Source: Gorillibacterium timonense
GTDB lineage: Bacteria; Bacillota; Bacilli; Paenibacillales; NBRC-103111
Assembly (NCBI RefSeq): GCF_001457415.1
Contig: NZ_LN881724.1
Location: 1,488,001 to 1,552,000 of the forward strand
Reading direction: 5' to 3'
DNA: 64,000 bases
A program made the translations under genes and the position numbers. Below the pieces are notes generated by a model. The model was not told the origin of the DNA, did not search any database, and worked only from the letters and a program-made list of their open reading frames with translations. Within the stretch, counting starts at the first letter, position 1. Each line of letters begins with the position of its first letter. Shown here one piece after another: positions 7,404 to 15,018 of the stretch.

Positions 7404-8546
7404 ATGGTGCAGCATGACCGGATTATCGGTGAATTTATGGAGCTCGTTCAAGTTGACAGCGAGACGAAACATGAGGAAGCGATCGCCGAAGTTCTGAAGA
7501 AGAAATTCGCGGATCTCGGTCTTCACGTGCAGGAGGATGACAGCAAGGAGAAAACTGGACACGGAGCAGGAAATCTGATCTGCACCCTTCCGGCCAAAGG
7601 AAAAGGCGTCGACGCGCCCAAATTGCTGTTTACCTGCCACATGGATACGGTAACGCCGGGCAAAGGCATCAAGCCGGAGCTTGGAGTCGATGGATACATA
7701 CGCAGCGACGGTACGACGATTCTCGGCAGCGACGACAAAGCAGGGCTAGCCGTGCTGCTGGAAGGCATCCGCGTTCTTCAAGAGCAGGGGACCGAGCATC
7801 CGCAGCTGCAATTCGTCATCACGGCTGGTGAGGAATCCGGCTTGAACGGCTCGCGGGCGATGGACCCGAAGTGGCTGGATGCCGACTTTGGTTATGCGCT
7901 TGATTCCAGCGGAGAGATCGGTGGAATCGCAGTTGCGGCGCCGTCGCAGCAGAAGATCTTTATCACCTTCTATGGCAAATCGGCACATGCCGGTGTCAAT
8001 CCGGAAGATGGCGTCAGCGCGATCACCGTGGCCAGCAGAGCCGTATCGAAGATGACGCTCGGCCGCATCGACAAAGAGACGACCGCCAACATCGGCAGCT
8101 TCTCCGGCGGCATCGTCGGAGCGACCAACATCGTTTGCGACAAGGTGATGCTGGAAGCGGAAGCTCGCAGTCTGGATACAGAGAAGCTGAACAAGCAGGT
8201 CGCTTCGATGCAAAAGGCTTGTGAGGATGCGGCGGCTGAAATGGGCGCGACCTGTGAATTCCGCAGCCATCTGCTGTACCCTTCCTTCAAGTTCACGGAT
8301 GAAGCACCGGTTGTTCAATTGGCCAAGCGTGCCATTACGCGTGTTGGGTTGGATCCTCTGACCTTTCACTCCGGCGGCGGCAGCGACGCCAACGTCTTCA
8401 ACGGTCACGGCGTTCCCACCGTCAACCTGGCTGTCGGCTACGAGTATATCCACACCAAGAAGGAACAGATCAAAGCCGAAGATATCGTCAAGCTGGCTAC
8501 GGTTTTCGTCGCTCTCGTTGAAGAAGTCGGAAAAGAAACCCGCTAA
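7404..8546 (+). CDS. M20 family metallopeptidase, tripeptidase-like (YqjE type)
   Basis: A cytoplasmic dizinc aminopeptidase of 380 residues, closest by eye to the peptidase T-like/YqjE group. Metal ligands and catalytic residues are recognisable: TCHMDTVTPG (His and catalytic Asp), SDDKAG (bridging Asp), GEESGLNGS (general base Glu and Glu ligand), ALDSSGEIG (Asp) and HTKKE near the C-terminus (His). The dimerisation domain sits in between (about 175-290, KSAHAGVNPEDG). ATG 7404 is seven bases after GGAGGG; a longer reading frame exists upstream but has no ribosome binding site. It is divergent from the Prli42-like gene and stands alone. Confidence 0.87.
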   Translation: MVQHDRIIGEFMELVQVDSETKHEEAIAEVLKKKFADLGLHVQEDDSKEKTGHGAGNLICTLPAKGKGVDAPKLLFTCHMDTVTPGKGIKPELGVDGYIRSDGTTILGSDDKAGLAVLLEGIRVLQEQGTEHPQLQFVITAGEESGLNGSRAMDPKWLDADFGYALDSSGEIGGIAVAAPSQQKIFITFYGKSAHAGVNPEDGVSAITVASRAVSKMTLGRIDKETTANIGSFSGGIVGATNIVCDKVMLEAEARSLDTEKLNKQVASMQKACEDAAAEMGATCEFRSHLLYPSFKFTDEAPVVQLAKRAITRVGLDPLTFHSGGGSDANVFNGHGVPTVNLAVGYEYIHTKKEQIKAEDIVKLATVFVALVEEVGKETR

Positions 8547-8582
8547 GGCTAACGAAACATAATCAGCCTCATGCAAATGAAG

Positions 8583-8632
8583 AGCCACGAGGACCTTTCC
8601 CTTAACGGGATAGGTATTCGTGGCTTTCTTTA
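8583..8632 (+). terminator. Terminator after the M20 peptidase
   Basis: AGCCACGA (8583-8590) pairs with TCGTGGCT (8618-8625), with an internal second stem (ACCTTTCCC/GGGATAGGT), then TTCTTTATT. It also faces the end of adaA. Confidence 0.7.
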
Positions 8633-8692
8633 TTGGGGGCTGCATCCGTTCAATAACAAGCGATCATGGCTGGGGGTACCCTAGCTTCTCCT

Positions 8693-9274
8693 TTATCTTT
8701 CGGCTGTTTCATCACGGTGTTGCCTTCGGCGATACTCTTCCGGTGTGAAGTCGGTTCTCTTCTTGAACAGCGTGATGAAGTAGGGGATGTTGCGAAAGCC
8801 CACCGCTTCGCCGATCCCGGCAATCGAGTTGCTCGTGGAGATTAGAAGTCGCTTGGCATTGTGCAAGCGCGTCTGTTGAATATAAGCGAGCGGCGTTATA
8901 CCCATGACCCTCTTAAACGTTCGGTGCAAATGATAAGGTGTGCCGTGGCAGAGGACCGCGAGTTGTTCCAGCGATAGCGGTTCCGCATAATGAGTGTCGA
9001 TATAGTCGGTCACCACCGTGATCCATTCCTCATCGGGAAGACGTTTTCCGGTTGGCTTACAGCGTTTGCAGGGCCGATATCGAGCGGCAAGCGCTTCTTC
9101 GGAGGATGGGTAAATCTCGATGTTTTCCTGCTTCGGGGGCTTGGATTTGCAGGACGGTCGGCAAAAGATCCCCGTTGTTTTAACCGCGTAAAAGAATGTT
9201 CCGTCATAAGCCGCATCGTTTGCTAGAATCGCATTCAACTGTTCAACCGTAGGCGTGGTGTGACGCTCTGTCAT
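8693..9274 (-). CDS. adaA: AdaA-type methylphosphotriester-sensing activator
   Basis: A 193-residue regulator of the adaptive response to DNA alkylation. The N-terminal zinc domain has the four-cysteine set Cys38, Cys42, Cys69, Cys72 (GIFCRPSCK ... YRPCKRC); Cys38 is the family's methyl acceptor from phosphotriesters, and methylation turns the protein into an activator. Residues about 95-190 form an AraC-type DNA-binding domain (LEQLAVLCHGTPYHLHRTFKRVMGITP, and GFRNIPYFITLFKKRTDFTPEEYR). ATG 9274 is seven bases after GGAGGTGA; a longer frame extends 18 codons upstream without support. It is divergent from ogt, from which it is separated by 126 bases that should hold its operator. Confidence 0.92.
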   Translation of the reverse strand: MTERHTTPTVEQLNAILANDAAYDGTFFYAVKTTGIFCRPSCKSKPPKQENIEIYPSSEEALAARYRPCKRCKPTGKRLPDEEWITVVTDYIDTHYAEPLSLEQLAVLCHGTPYHLHRTFKRVMGITPLAYIQQTRLHNAKRLLISTSNSIAGIGEAVGFRNIPYFITLFKKRTDFTPEEYRRRQHRDETAER

Positions 9275-9353
9275 ATCCGATTCACCTCCATCCTCAGTAT
9301 AACCGCAATCGCGGGTAATGGATTTCATTATCTTGCTCTTCTATTCCGCAAGC

Positions 9354-9382
9354 CTTACAGGACGGTGAGAAAAGGATATACT
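9354..9382 (+). promoter_or_regulatory. Candidate promoter of the ogt-alkA-alkD operon
   Basis: CTTACA (9354-9359) and TATACT (9377-9382) are spaced 17 bases. The inferred leader is only about a dozen bases. An Ada-type activator box may lie just upstream, but its sequence cannot be assigned by eye. Confidence 0.4.
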
Positions 9383-9400
9383 CAGAAAAGAGGTGATCTT

Positions 9401-9913
9401 GTGATAAATATGGATTCGAAGCTTTATTGGTCGCTGCTTGTGAACAAGGATTGGAGCCTTCATCTTGCGGCGACCGCAGAGGGGCTCTGTTATGTCAGCC
9501 CGGCCAATCGGCCGTTTGAGGAGTTGGCTGAGTGGGCTAGATCCCGTTTCCCCGGTTCGGAGTTGGTGCAGGACGACCGGATGTTGGAGCCGTACGCCAA
9601 CGAGCTGGACGAGTATTTGCATGGAACACGCCGGAGCTTTTCCGGTTCACGGGTATTCAAGGGGACGCTGTTTCAACAACGCGTCTGGGATGCTCTGTGC
9701 CGAATCCCATATGGAGAGACCCGCTCTTACTCCGATATCGCTGCGGCGATTGGTAAACCATCCTCCGTTAGAGCCGTTGGAGCAGCGATTGGAGCGAATC
9801 CGATCCTGATCACGGTTCCTTGCCATCGGGTGATCGGCAAGAATGGTGCATTGACGGGGTTTCGCGGAGGACTTGACATGAAGACGCGTTTGCTTCAACT
9901 GGAACAGGGGTAA
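9401..9913 (+). CDS. ogt: Methylated-DNA-[protein]-cysteine S-methyltransferase
   Basis: A 170-residue suicide repair protein that takes methyl groups from O6-methylguanine onto its cysteine. The active site is seen as VPCHRVIG; the helix-turn-helix and arginine finger region RSYSDIAAAIGKPSSVRAVGAAIGANP precedes it, and the C-terminal GFRGGLDMKTRLL is typical. This is the partner that AdaA lacks, since the two activities of E. coli Ada are split here as in Bacillus adaA/adaB. Start GTG 9401 is six bases after AGGTG; ATG 9410 is an alternative. A longer frame beginning near 9260 would overlap the adaA start and is unlikely. Confidence 0.9.
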   Translation: MINMDSKLYWSLLVNKDWSLHLAATAEGLCYVSPANRPFEELAEWARSRFPGSELVQDDRMLEPYANELDEYLHGTRRSFSGSRVFKGTLFQQRVWDALCRIPYGETRSYSDIAAAIGKPSSVRAVGAAIGANPILITVPCHRVIGKNGALTGFRGGLDMKTRLLQLEQG

Positions 9914-9953
9914 GGGAAAGGCCGATTCACTCGCATGAACGGGAGGGCTGCTC

Positions 9954-10571
9954 TTGGCAACGGTTGTGACCAAGGTCTTTGAGTATGGGCAATTGGAGAT
10001 GGACTACCTATGCCGTGCAGATGTCGCATTGGGGGAGGCGATCCGGCGTTTGGGGAAGATTGAACGCTTCGTCATCCCCGATCTCTTCGCCGCTCTTGTC
10101 TACGCTATCGTGGGTCAGCTCATCTCCACGAAGGCAGTCCAAACGATATGGGCGAGGATGCAGGATAGGCTGGGGGAGATTACCCCGCATCGGTTGGCGA
10201 CTTGTCCTGTCGAAGAGATTCAGCAATGCGGCATCACCATGAAGAAAGCGACCTGCATCGCTGAGATCGCCCAGCAAGTGGCGGAAGGTCGCTTTGATTT
10301 GGAAGGATTATCCGTCCTGCCGGACGAGGAAGTGATCCAGAGGCTGTCGAAGCTGAAGGGGATCGGCCGGTGGACGGCCGAAATGCTGTTGCTTCTTTCC
10401 ATGGAGCGGAGCGATGTGGTCAGTTGGGGAGACATCGCCATTCGCAGAGGCATGATGAAGCTGTATGGGCTGCCCTCGCTTTCGAAAGATCAATTTGAGG
10501 GTTACCGAAAAACATATTCACCTTATGGCTCGGTGGCATCGCTTTATCTATGGGTGGTCTCCTTTGAATAG
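9954..10571 (+). CDS. alkA: DNA-3-methyladenine glycosylase II (AlkA-like)
   Basis: A 205-residue glycosylase of the HhH-GPD superfamily that removes alkylated purines. The helix-hairpin-helix is seen as LKGIGRWTAEMLLLL and the catalytic aspartate follows in VVSWGDIAIRRG. It lacks the N-terminal beta domain of E. coli AlkA, as the short Gram-positive forms do. Start TTG 9954 follows GGGAGGG. It lies 40 bases behind ogt with no terminator and so is very probably in the same damage-inducible operon. Confidence 0.87.
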   Translation: MATVVTKVFEYGQLEMDYLCRADVALGEAIRRLGKIERFVIPDLFAALVYAIVGQLISTKAVQTIWARMQDRLGEITPHRLATCPVEEIQQCGITMKKATCIAEIAQQVAEGRFDLEGLSVLPDEEVIQRLSKLKGIGRWTAEMLLLLSMERSDVVSWGDIAIRRGMMKLYGLPSLSKDQFEGYRKTYSPYGSVASLYLWVVSFE

Positions 10572-10618
10572 CCGCTAGGTATAGTCTAAGCGACCGAAAC
10601 AAGAAGAGGAGCAGATGA

Positions 10619-11320
10619 ATGGAGAGTCTCATTCGGGACCAATTGAGTGCATGGGTCGATGAAGATTACCGCAAGTTTTCCGCAGCGCTGATTCCTACTA
10701 TCACGAATGTGATGGGGGTCCGGCTGCCGGAGCTTCGCAAGCTGGCAAGAAGGATAGCCCGAAGCGATTGGCGAGCCTATCTCGCCCAAGCTGAGGATGA
10801 CTTCTTTGAAGAAACGATGCTGCAGGGCATGGTGATCGGTTATGCGAAGATGGAGATTGACGAGCGACTTCTCTATATCGCTCAATTCGTGCCGAAGATC
10901 GACAATTGGTCGGTGTGCGACAGCTTCTGCTCCGGGTTGAAGATGACCGCTTCTCACCCGGAAACGATGTGGCTGTTCTTGCAGCCGTATCTGAGATCGG
11001 ATAAAGAGTTCGAGCTCCGATACGGTGTTGTCATGCTGCTAAACTACTATGTATCGGAGCTCTATATCCAGGAAGTGTTGGATCGTTTGAACCGCATTCG
11101 CCATGAGGGCTACTACGTGAAGATGGCTGTAGCCTGGGCGATCTCCATCTGCTTCATCAAGCTTCCCGAGCCCACGATGGCGCTTTTGCAGAACAATTCT
11201 TTGGATGATTTCACCTACAACAAAGCGCTGGCCAAAATTACGGAGTCGCTCCGCGTTGACCCAGAAACCAAGAAGCGGATTCGCAGCATGAGACGTTCGG
11301 TTACCGTATGCGAAGTGTAA
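10619..11320 (+). CDS. DNA alkylation repair protein, AlkD-like
   Basis: A 233-residue all-helical protein of the AlkC/AlkD family (HEAT-like repeats), which excises bulky or positively charged alkylpurines without base flipping. The family's central motif is visible as DNWSVCDSFCSGLK, with the aspartate and tryptophan that line the DNA pocket, and YYVKMAVAWAIS follows in the next repeat. ATG 10619 follows AGAGGAGCAGA. It is the third gene behind ogt and alkA, which supports a repair role. It converges on the ABC permease pair with only 40 bases between and no clear terminator. Confidence 0.85.
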   Translation: MESLIRDQLSAWVDEDYRKFSAALIPTITNVMGVRLPELRKLARRIARSDWRAYLAQAEDDFFEETMLQGMVIGYAKMEIDERLLYIAQFVPKIDNWSVCDSFCSGLKMTASHPETMWLFLQPYLRSDKEFELRYGVVMLLNYYVSELYIQEVLDRLNRIRHEGYYVKMAVAWAISICFIKLPEPTMALLQNNSLDDFTYNKALAKITESLRVDPETKKRIRSMRRSVTVCEV

Positions 11321-11360
11321 AGCCACTCCTTGACTTACCTTGAGAGGCGGGATACCAAGC

Positions 11361-12533
11361 TTACAGCACATCGCGGACGCGAGTGTGCTTCTTTTGCAAT
11401 TGGGTAAGGAAGAACTTAAGAATGGCCACGGTCAAGATGAAGAACAAGCCGGTTCCGAGCAGGATATGCGGATAGAATTGGATGAACCGTGTGCCGTACG
11501 AGATGAGGGCGCACCATTCCCCGCTACGACTTTGCTGGATAGTCGGCATGCCGTCTTCCAGATTCACGATCTCGGAGCCTCCGAGGAAAATACCGAGAAC
11601 GGCCAACTGCCCGAGCAAGAACAACACCTGAATCAGCTCGGCCAAAAAAGCGAAGAGAAGCTCCGGTGCGAGATTTGGCAGGATGTGGCGGCGGGCGATT
11701 CGCACCCTTCCCGCCCCCATGAGGCGGGCGGCGGATACGTATTCCTTGTTGGTGAAGAAGCGAGTCCGTTCCGCAACCTGGTCCGCAACCGGAGCAATGC
11801 CGAGGAACGAAACGGATCCGAACAGCATCACGCTGAAGAGGGTCAGCTTCCATTCCTGGCCGGGAATCACCATGCTTAGATTCAAAATGTAATAGGCCAT
11901 ATAGAGGGCAGGGAATAGCAGAATCAAAGCGGGAACGGCCGAGGTTGTCATTTGAATGATACGAATGAAGGAGCGCCCGAACCGGCTGCTGCCTCCCCAT
12001 AGCCCGAGCGGCACACCGATGAGGAAGCGGCACAGTGCAATGCTGAGGGAAAATCCGAGAGTGAGCTTCATACCGTTCAGTAGAAGGCTGAGAAGATCGA
12101 TCCCCCGGTGATCGGTCCCGAGGAGGAATTCGCTGTTCGGTTTGACCGGAGGAGTTGTATAGACGGTTTGGCCGTCAACAAGCTCTTGACGGAATTGGAA
12201 CTTCTCCGAATCCGCGATGCTGTGAGGCATAAGCCATGTCCCAAGAACAGCTGTCAGAATGAGCAAACCGAAGAGAACCCATGCGGTCAGATAAGCGGGA
12301 GAATGCTTGGATAAACGCTTCACCATCGACTTCATGGGATTTTTCGAAGAGCTGCCGATCACCTGACGCGCGCGCTCAACTTCGCTTAGCGCCTTGCTGT
12401 CGGCAGGTGCAAAGCCACCGGGAGTAACAGGCGGATAACCTGCGGAGGTTGAAGAGGCCTGTCCGGTAGAAGCAGGAGTTACAGAAGATCCAGATTGATA
12501 AGCTTTCGGCTGCCAACGGTTTCGATGAGCCAT
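11361..12533 (-). CDS. ABC transporter permease, OppC/DppC-like
   Basis: A 390-residue inner-membrane permease of the peptide/nickel type. The first 70 residues are a proline/serine/threonine-rich cytoplasmic extension that the family does not normally have. A transmembrane helix (about 82-102) and an extracytoplasmic segment with SEFLLGTDHRGIDLLSLLL follow, which is the OppC signature TDxxGRDxxSRLL in altered form. The EAA loop that contacts the ATPase is recognisable as EYVSAARLMGAGRVRIARRHILPN. Its ATG overlaps the TGA of the upstream permease by one base. No ATPase or substrate-binding protein gene adjoins, so the substrate is unknown. Confidence 0.8.
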   Translation of the reverse strand: MAHRNRWQPKAYQSGSSVTPASTGQASSTSAGYPPVTPGGFAPADSKALSEVERARQVIGSSSKNPMKSMVKRLSKHSPAYLTAWVLFGLLILTAVLGTWLMPHSIADSEKFQFRQELVDGQTVYTTPPVKPNSEFLLGTDHRGIDLLSLLLNGMKLTLGFSLSIALCRFLIGVPLGLWGGSSRFGRSFIRIIQMTTSAVPALILLFPALYMAYYILNLSMVIPGQEWKLTLFSVMLFGSVSFLGIAPVADQVAERTRFFTNKEYVSAARLMGAGRVRIARRHILPNLAPELLFAFLAELIQVLFLLGQLAVLGIFLGGSEIVNLEDGMPTIQQSRSGEWCALISYGTRFIQFYPHILLGTGLFFILTVAILKFFLTQLQKKHTRVRDVL

Positions 12534-13630
12534 CAGATCTGAACCTCCCTTTTGTCAACGTGCAGAAGTCTCTTTAAGATGGCGTAGAACAGATTAAGAG
12601 CGAAGGTGAGGAGCCCGAGGATCAGGCAGACGGAGATGAGCGACTCGCCCGGATTGTACCGAGGACTGTTCACGATTCCGCCCAAGCCGAATATTTGGCA
12701 GAGTACCTCCACCATCACCATCCCGGCTACCGCAAGCCCGGTCGCTTTTGGCAGGACGGCAAACAAGTCATCCGCCACGTTGCGTAAAACATGACGAAGG
12801 ATGATCAAACGGCGGGTAAGGCCCTTGGAGCGCGCGGTGACGATGTAATCCTCGGCCCACTCGCGGCGGACAGCAACGCGCAGGGTGCCGTATATGAGCG
12901 CTCCCGGGATCAGAGCGATCGTGGCAAACGGGATGAGGAATGGAGTCCGATCATTGAATTCTACGATGAGGTAGAAGGGACGGTCAAAGCTCTGCGCGAG
13001 AAAGATACAGAGGATCTGCAGTAGACAGACGACCACAAAATCGGGAAGCGCCATTAAGATGGCATGGATGCTGTCAAAGCATTTTCCGAGCCAAGGCTTA
13101 AAGGATGCGATGAGGGCGCTTGCGGTGCCGGCTGCAATCGCTAGAGCAAGGGCAGGCAGAAGGTAACGGAGTGTTTTGGGCAAAAGCTCCCCCAGCTTGT
13201 CCGCAAAGGGAACTTCTGCGGTTGCTTGTCTTCTCGAGGAATAGCTAGGATATAAATTGCCAAGGTTACCGTGAAAATAGCGATCAAGGCTGCCCTTCAT
13301 CGCCTTGCCATAGCTTGTCAGGGAGAAGGTTGGACGCCCTTCTACGGGCAAGACTTCATTGACACCGAATTCATTTAAGAGGATTGCCGCATAGTCTTCG
13401 ATTTTACCGGAAGGAATCTGCAAGGTTCCCGGCATGGAACGATTCCCGTCCTTGATCACCACGGTTTCAGGATGCTTGACGGGAATGCTGTGCAGAACGC
13501 TCGCGTCGGCAACGACGCGGATCTGATCATCCGCGATAGTCGGTTTAAGCCCCGCACCCAAATGACTGAACAAGAAGATACCGATGAGCATGCAAATGCC
13601 TGTTAAGATCGTGCTTCGAATAGACTTCAA
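12533..13630 (-). CDS. ABC transporter permease, OppB/DppB-like
   Basis: The partner permease, 365 residues. A first helix (about 8-26) is followed by a large extracytoplasmic region to about 150, longer than usual for OppB, then five predicted helices. The EAA loop is EDYIVTARSKGLTRRLIILRHVLRN, and the OppB-like ending GLGGIVNSPRYNPGE ... is present though diverged. The upstream ribosome binding site is weak by eye (GGGGTGAACACG precedes the ATG). It heads a two-gene unit with the OppC-like gene. Together they could form a heterodimeric channel needing an ATPase from elsewhere. Confidence 0.78.
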   Translation of the reverse strand: MKSIRSTILTGICMLIGIFLFSHLGAGLKPTIADDQIRVVADASVLHSIPVKHPETVVIKDGNRSMPGTLQIPSGKIEDYAAILLNEFGVNEVLPVEGRPTFSLTSYGKAMKGSLDRYFHGNLGNLYPSYSSRRQATAEVPFADKLGELLPKTLRYLLPALALAIAAGTASALIASFKPWLGKCFDSIHAILMALPDFVVVCLLQILCIFLAQSFDRPFYLIVEFNDRTPFLIPFATIALIPGALIYGTLRVAVRREWAEDYIVTARSKGLTRRLIILRHVLRNVADDLFAVLPKATGLAVAGMVMVEVLCQIFGLGGIVNSPRYNPGESLISVCLILGLLTFALNLFYAILKRLLHVDKREVQI

Positions 13631-13687
13631 TCGTGTTCACCCCGAACTTATAAGAAAATATAACCCATTCTACCACAAAAAGGGACC

Positions 13688-14037
13688 GTGTGGTCGGATA
13701 TTTTCTTCGGTCAACGAATACCGAACTCGAAGAAGAAAGCCGACTTAGCGGTCCTGATTATCTATGCCATTTTCGACGTAATCTTTTTAACGCAGTTTTT
13801 AAAACGGCCCATAAAGTGGGTAATGCCTTTTTACTAGCAACCCTACCAGCCACCCTTGTGGTAGTGACAATGGAAGTGATTGTGCATGTTCCGAGGTTCG
13901 AATGGCTCGATCGTGTTGTATCCGAAATAATGTTGAAACAGTTGCCCATACTAATTGCTGGCGTACCCATATATAGCATCGGAATGTTGATTGAATATCG
14001 GGTATCCTCAAATCGTTTTGAGCAGGTCGATTTGTAA
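13688..14037 (+). pseudogene. Frameshifted small membrane protein gene
   Basis: Two overlapping frames together give one plausible three-helix membrane protein. Frame one starts at GTG 13688 (MWSDIFFGQR ... KKADLAVLIIYAIFDVI) and reads one hydrophobic segment until TAG near 13837. The other frame carries GNAFLLATLPATLVVVTMEV and, after VPRFEWLDRVV, LPILIAGVPIYSIGMLIEY to the stop at 14037. The switch falls near 13810-13825. Either the gene is broken or there is a sequencing error; the second frame alone would begin with a non-membrane, odd N-terminus. I do not recognise the family. The ribosome binding site is poor (AAGGGA, close to the GTG). Confidence 0.5.
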
Positions 14038-14120
14038 GACTTTTGCCTAGTTCAGGCATGGACGAGTCTGACCGGCTTGATGGATTTAGGGGAACGGGTA
14101 GAGGCGCATGTTTTGCATCT

Positions 14121-14282
14121 CTACCTGTTCTTTTTCGTCTTCTTCTCTTTCTCCGATTTCGGCAAAAGGGATGTCACGGGGACATCCGAGTCGGTGCTTC
14201 GCGAGAACTCCTTCAGCTTGCTGCGAACCTCCCAAGCCTTTCCGACCATTCGAAAGCCGCCGTCTGAGAGATACACTTTCAT
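14121..14282 (-). CDS. mciZ: MciZ-like FtsZ inhibitor peptide
   Basis: A 53-residue gene. Its N-terminal part, MKVYLSDGGF then RMVGKAWEVRSKLKEFSR, closely follows Bacillus MciZ (MKVHRMPKGV then VLVGKAWEIRAKLKEYGR), a 40-residue sporulation peptide that caps FtsZ filaments and blocks Z-ring formation in the mother cell. GAAGGAGG lies eight bases before ATG 14282. The position next to nudF is the same as in Bacillus, which supports the call. The last 20 residues differ: instead of the short MciZ end there is a lysine-rich tail (KSEKEKKTKKNR). No sigma-E promoter could be read with confidence. Confidence 0.8.
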   Translation of the reverse strand: MKVYLSDGGFRMVGKAWEVRSKLKEFSRSTDSDVPVTSLLPKSEKEKKTKKNR

Positions 14283-14327
14283 TGTCATCGCCTCCTTCTC
14301 AAGGATTCTGCCGGAAGGGTCCGGATG

Positions 14328-14336
14328 TGTTACAAT
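14328..14336 (+). promoter_or_regulatory. Candidate extended -10 promoter for nudF
   Basis: TGTTACAAT is a TGn-extended -10 element about 100 bases before nudF, overlapping the divergent upstream region of mciZ. No good -35 is visible. Confidence 0.4.
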
Positions 14337-14436
14337 CCTATGTAGGGAAAGAGAGAACTATGACGCTTGTCCAAAAGGAAGTTCCGTTTTGGGCAGCCGT
14401 CCGAATTCAACGAGCCGCTGAGGAGTGAATGAAACG

Positions 14437-15018
14437 ATGAGCACCGATAATCAGAACGGGATCAAGGAGAAGCCATTCGAAGAAGTAACGTTGGAGGTCA
14501 AACCGATCTTTCAAGGGAAGATCATCAACCTTGATGTGGAGACGGTTAAGTTACCGGACGGGGGAACTGCGACGAGGGAAATCGTCCGCCATCCTGGAGC
14601 GGTATGTGTACTAGCGCGTCTCGGAGAACGCATTCTTGTGGTGGAGCAATACCGTAAAGCGCTCGGCCGCAATCTCGTCGAGATTCCGGCAGGCAAGCTG
14701 GAGCGGGGAGAGAATCCACTGGAAGCCGCAGAGCGGGAGCTTCAGGAAGAAACCGGCTATACGGCGGGAAGGATCAAAAAGCTCACTTCCTTCTATTCCG
14801 CGCCTGGATTCTGCGACGAGCTGCTTCATCTCTATCTGGCGGATGAACTCGTAGCGGGCGAATCCCACCCGGACGAGGATGAGTTCCTCGAATGCGGTGC
14901 CCTCACTCTTGAGGAAGCCAAGAGCCTGATCGCGGATGGGGGAATCGCCGATGCGAAGACGATTCTTGCCGTTCAAGCCTGGGAGCTTCTCCTATTGAGG
15001 GAGAGCAAGCAAGCGTAA
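14437..15018 (+). CDS. nudF: ADP-ribose pyrophosphatase, Nudix family
   Basis: A 193-residue Nudix hydrolase that splits ADP-ribose to AMP and ribose 5-phosphate. The Nudix box is complete: GKLERGENPLEAAERELQEETG, with the REXXEE metal-binding glutamates. The preceding VVEQYRKALGRNLVEIPAG is typical of ADP-ribose pyrophosphatases and gives the substrate preference by analogy to B. subtilis NudF (YqkG). ATG 14437 follows GAGGAG; GTG 14425 overlaps that site. The stop overlaps the start of the next gene (TAATG), so both are translated together. Confidence 0.9.
   Translation: MSTDNQNGIKEKPFEEVTLEVKPIFQGKIINLDVETVKLPDGGTATREIVRHPGAVCVLARLGERILVVEQYRKALGRNLVEIPAGKLERGENPLEAAERELQEETGYTAGRIKKLTSFYSAPGFCDELLHLYLADELVAGESHPDEDEFLECGALTLEEAKSLIADGGIADAKTILAVQAWELLLLRESKQA

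Noticed and set aside
11340-11879. A 179-codon + strand frame opposite the OppC-like gene
   Set aside because: Very polar, Glu/Gln-rich sequence typical of antisense of a hydrophobic protein; no ribosome binding site.
14043-14428. Overlapping + strand frames opposite mciZ
   Set aside because: Three frames are open at once and none resembles a protein; the - strand MciZ-like peptide has the family match and the ribosome binding site.
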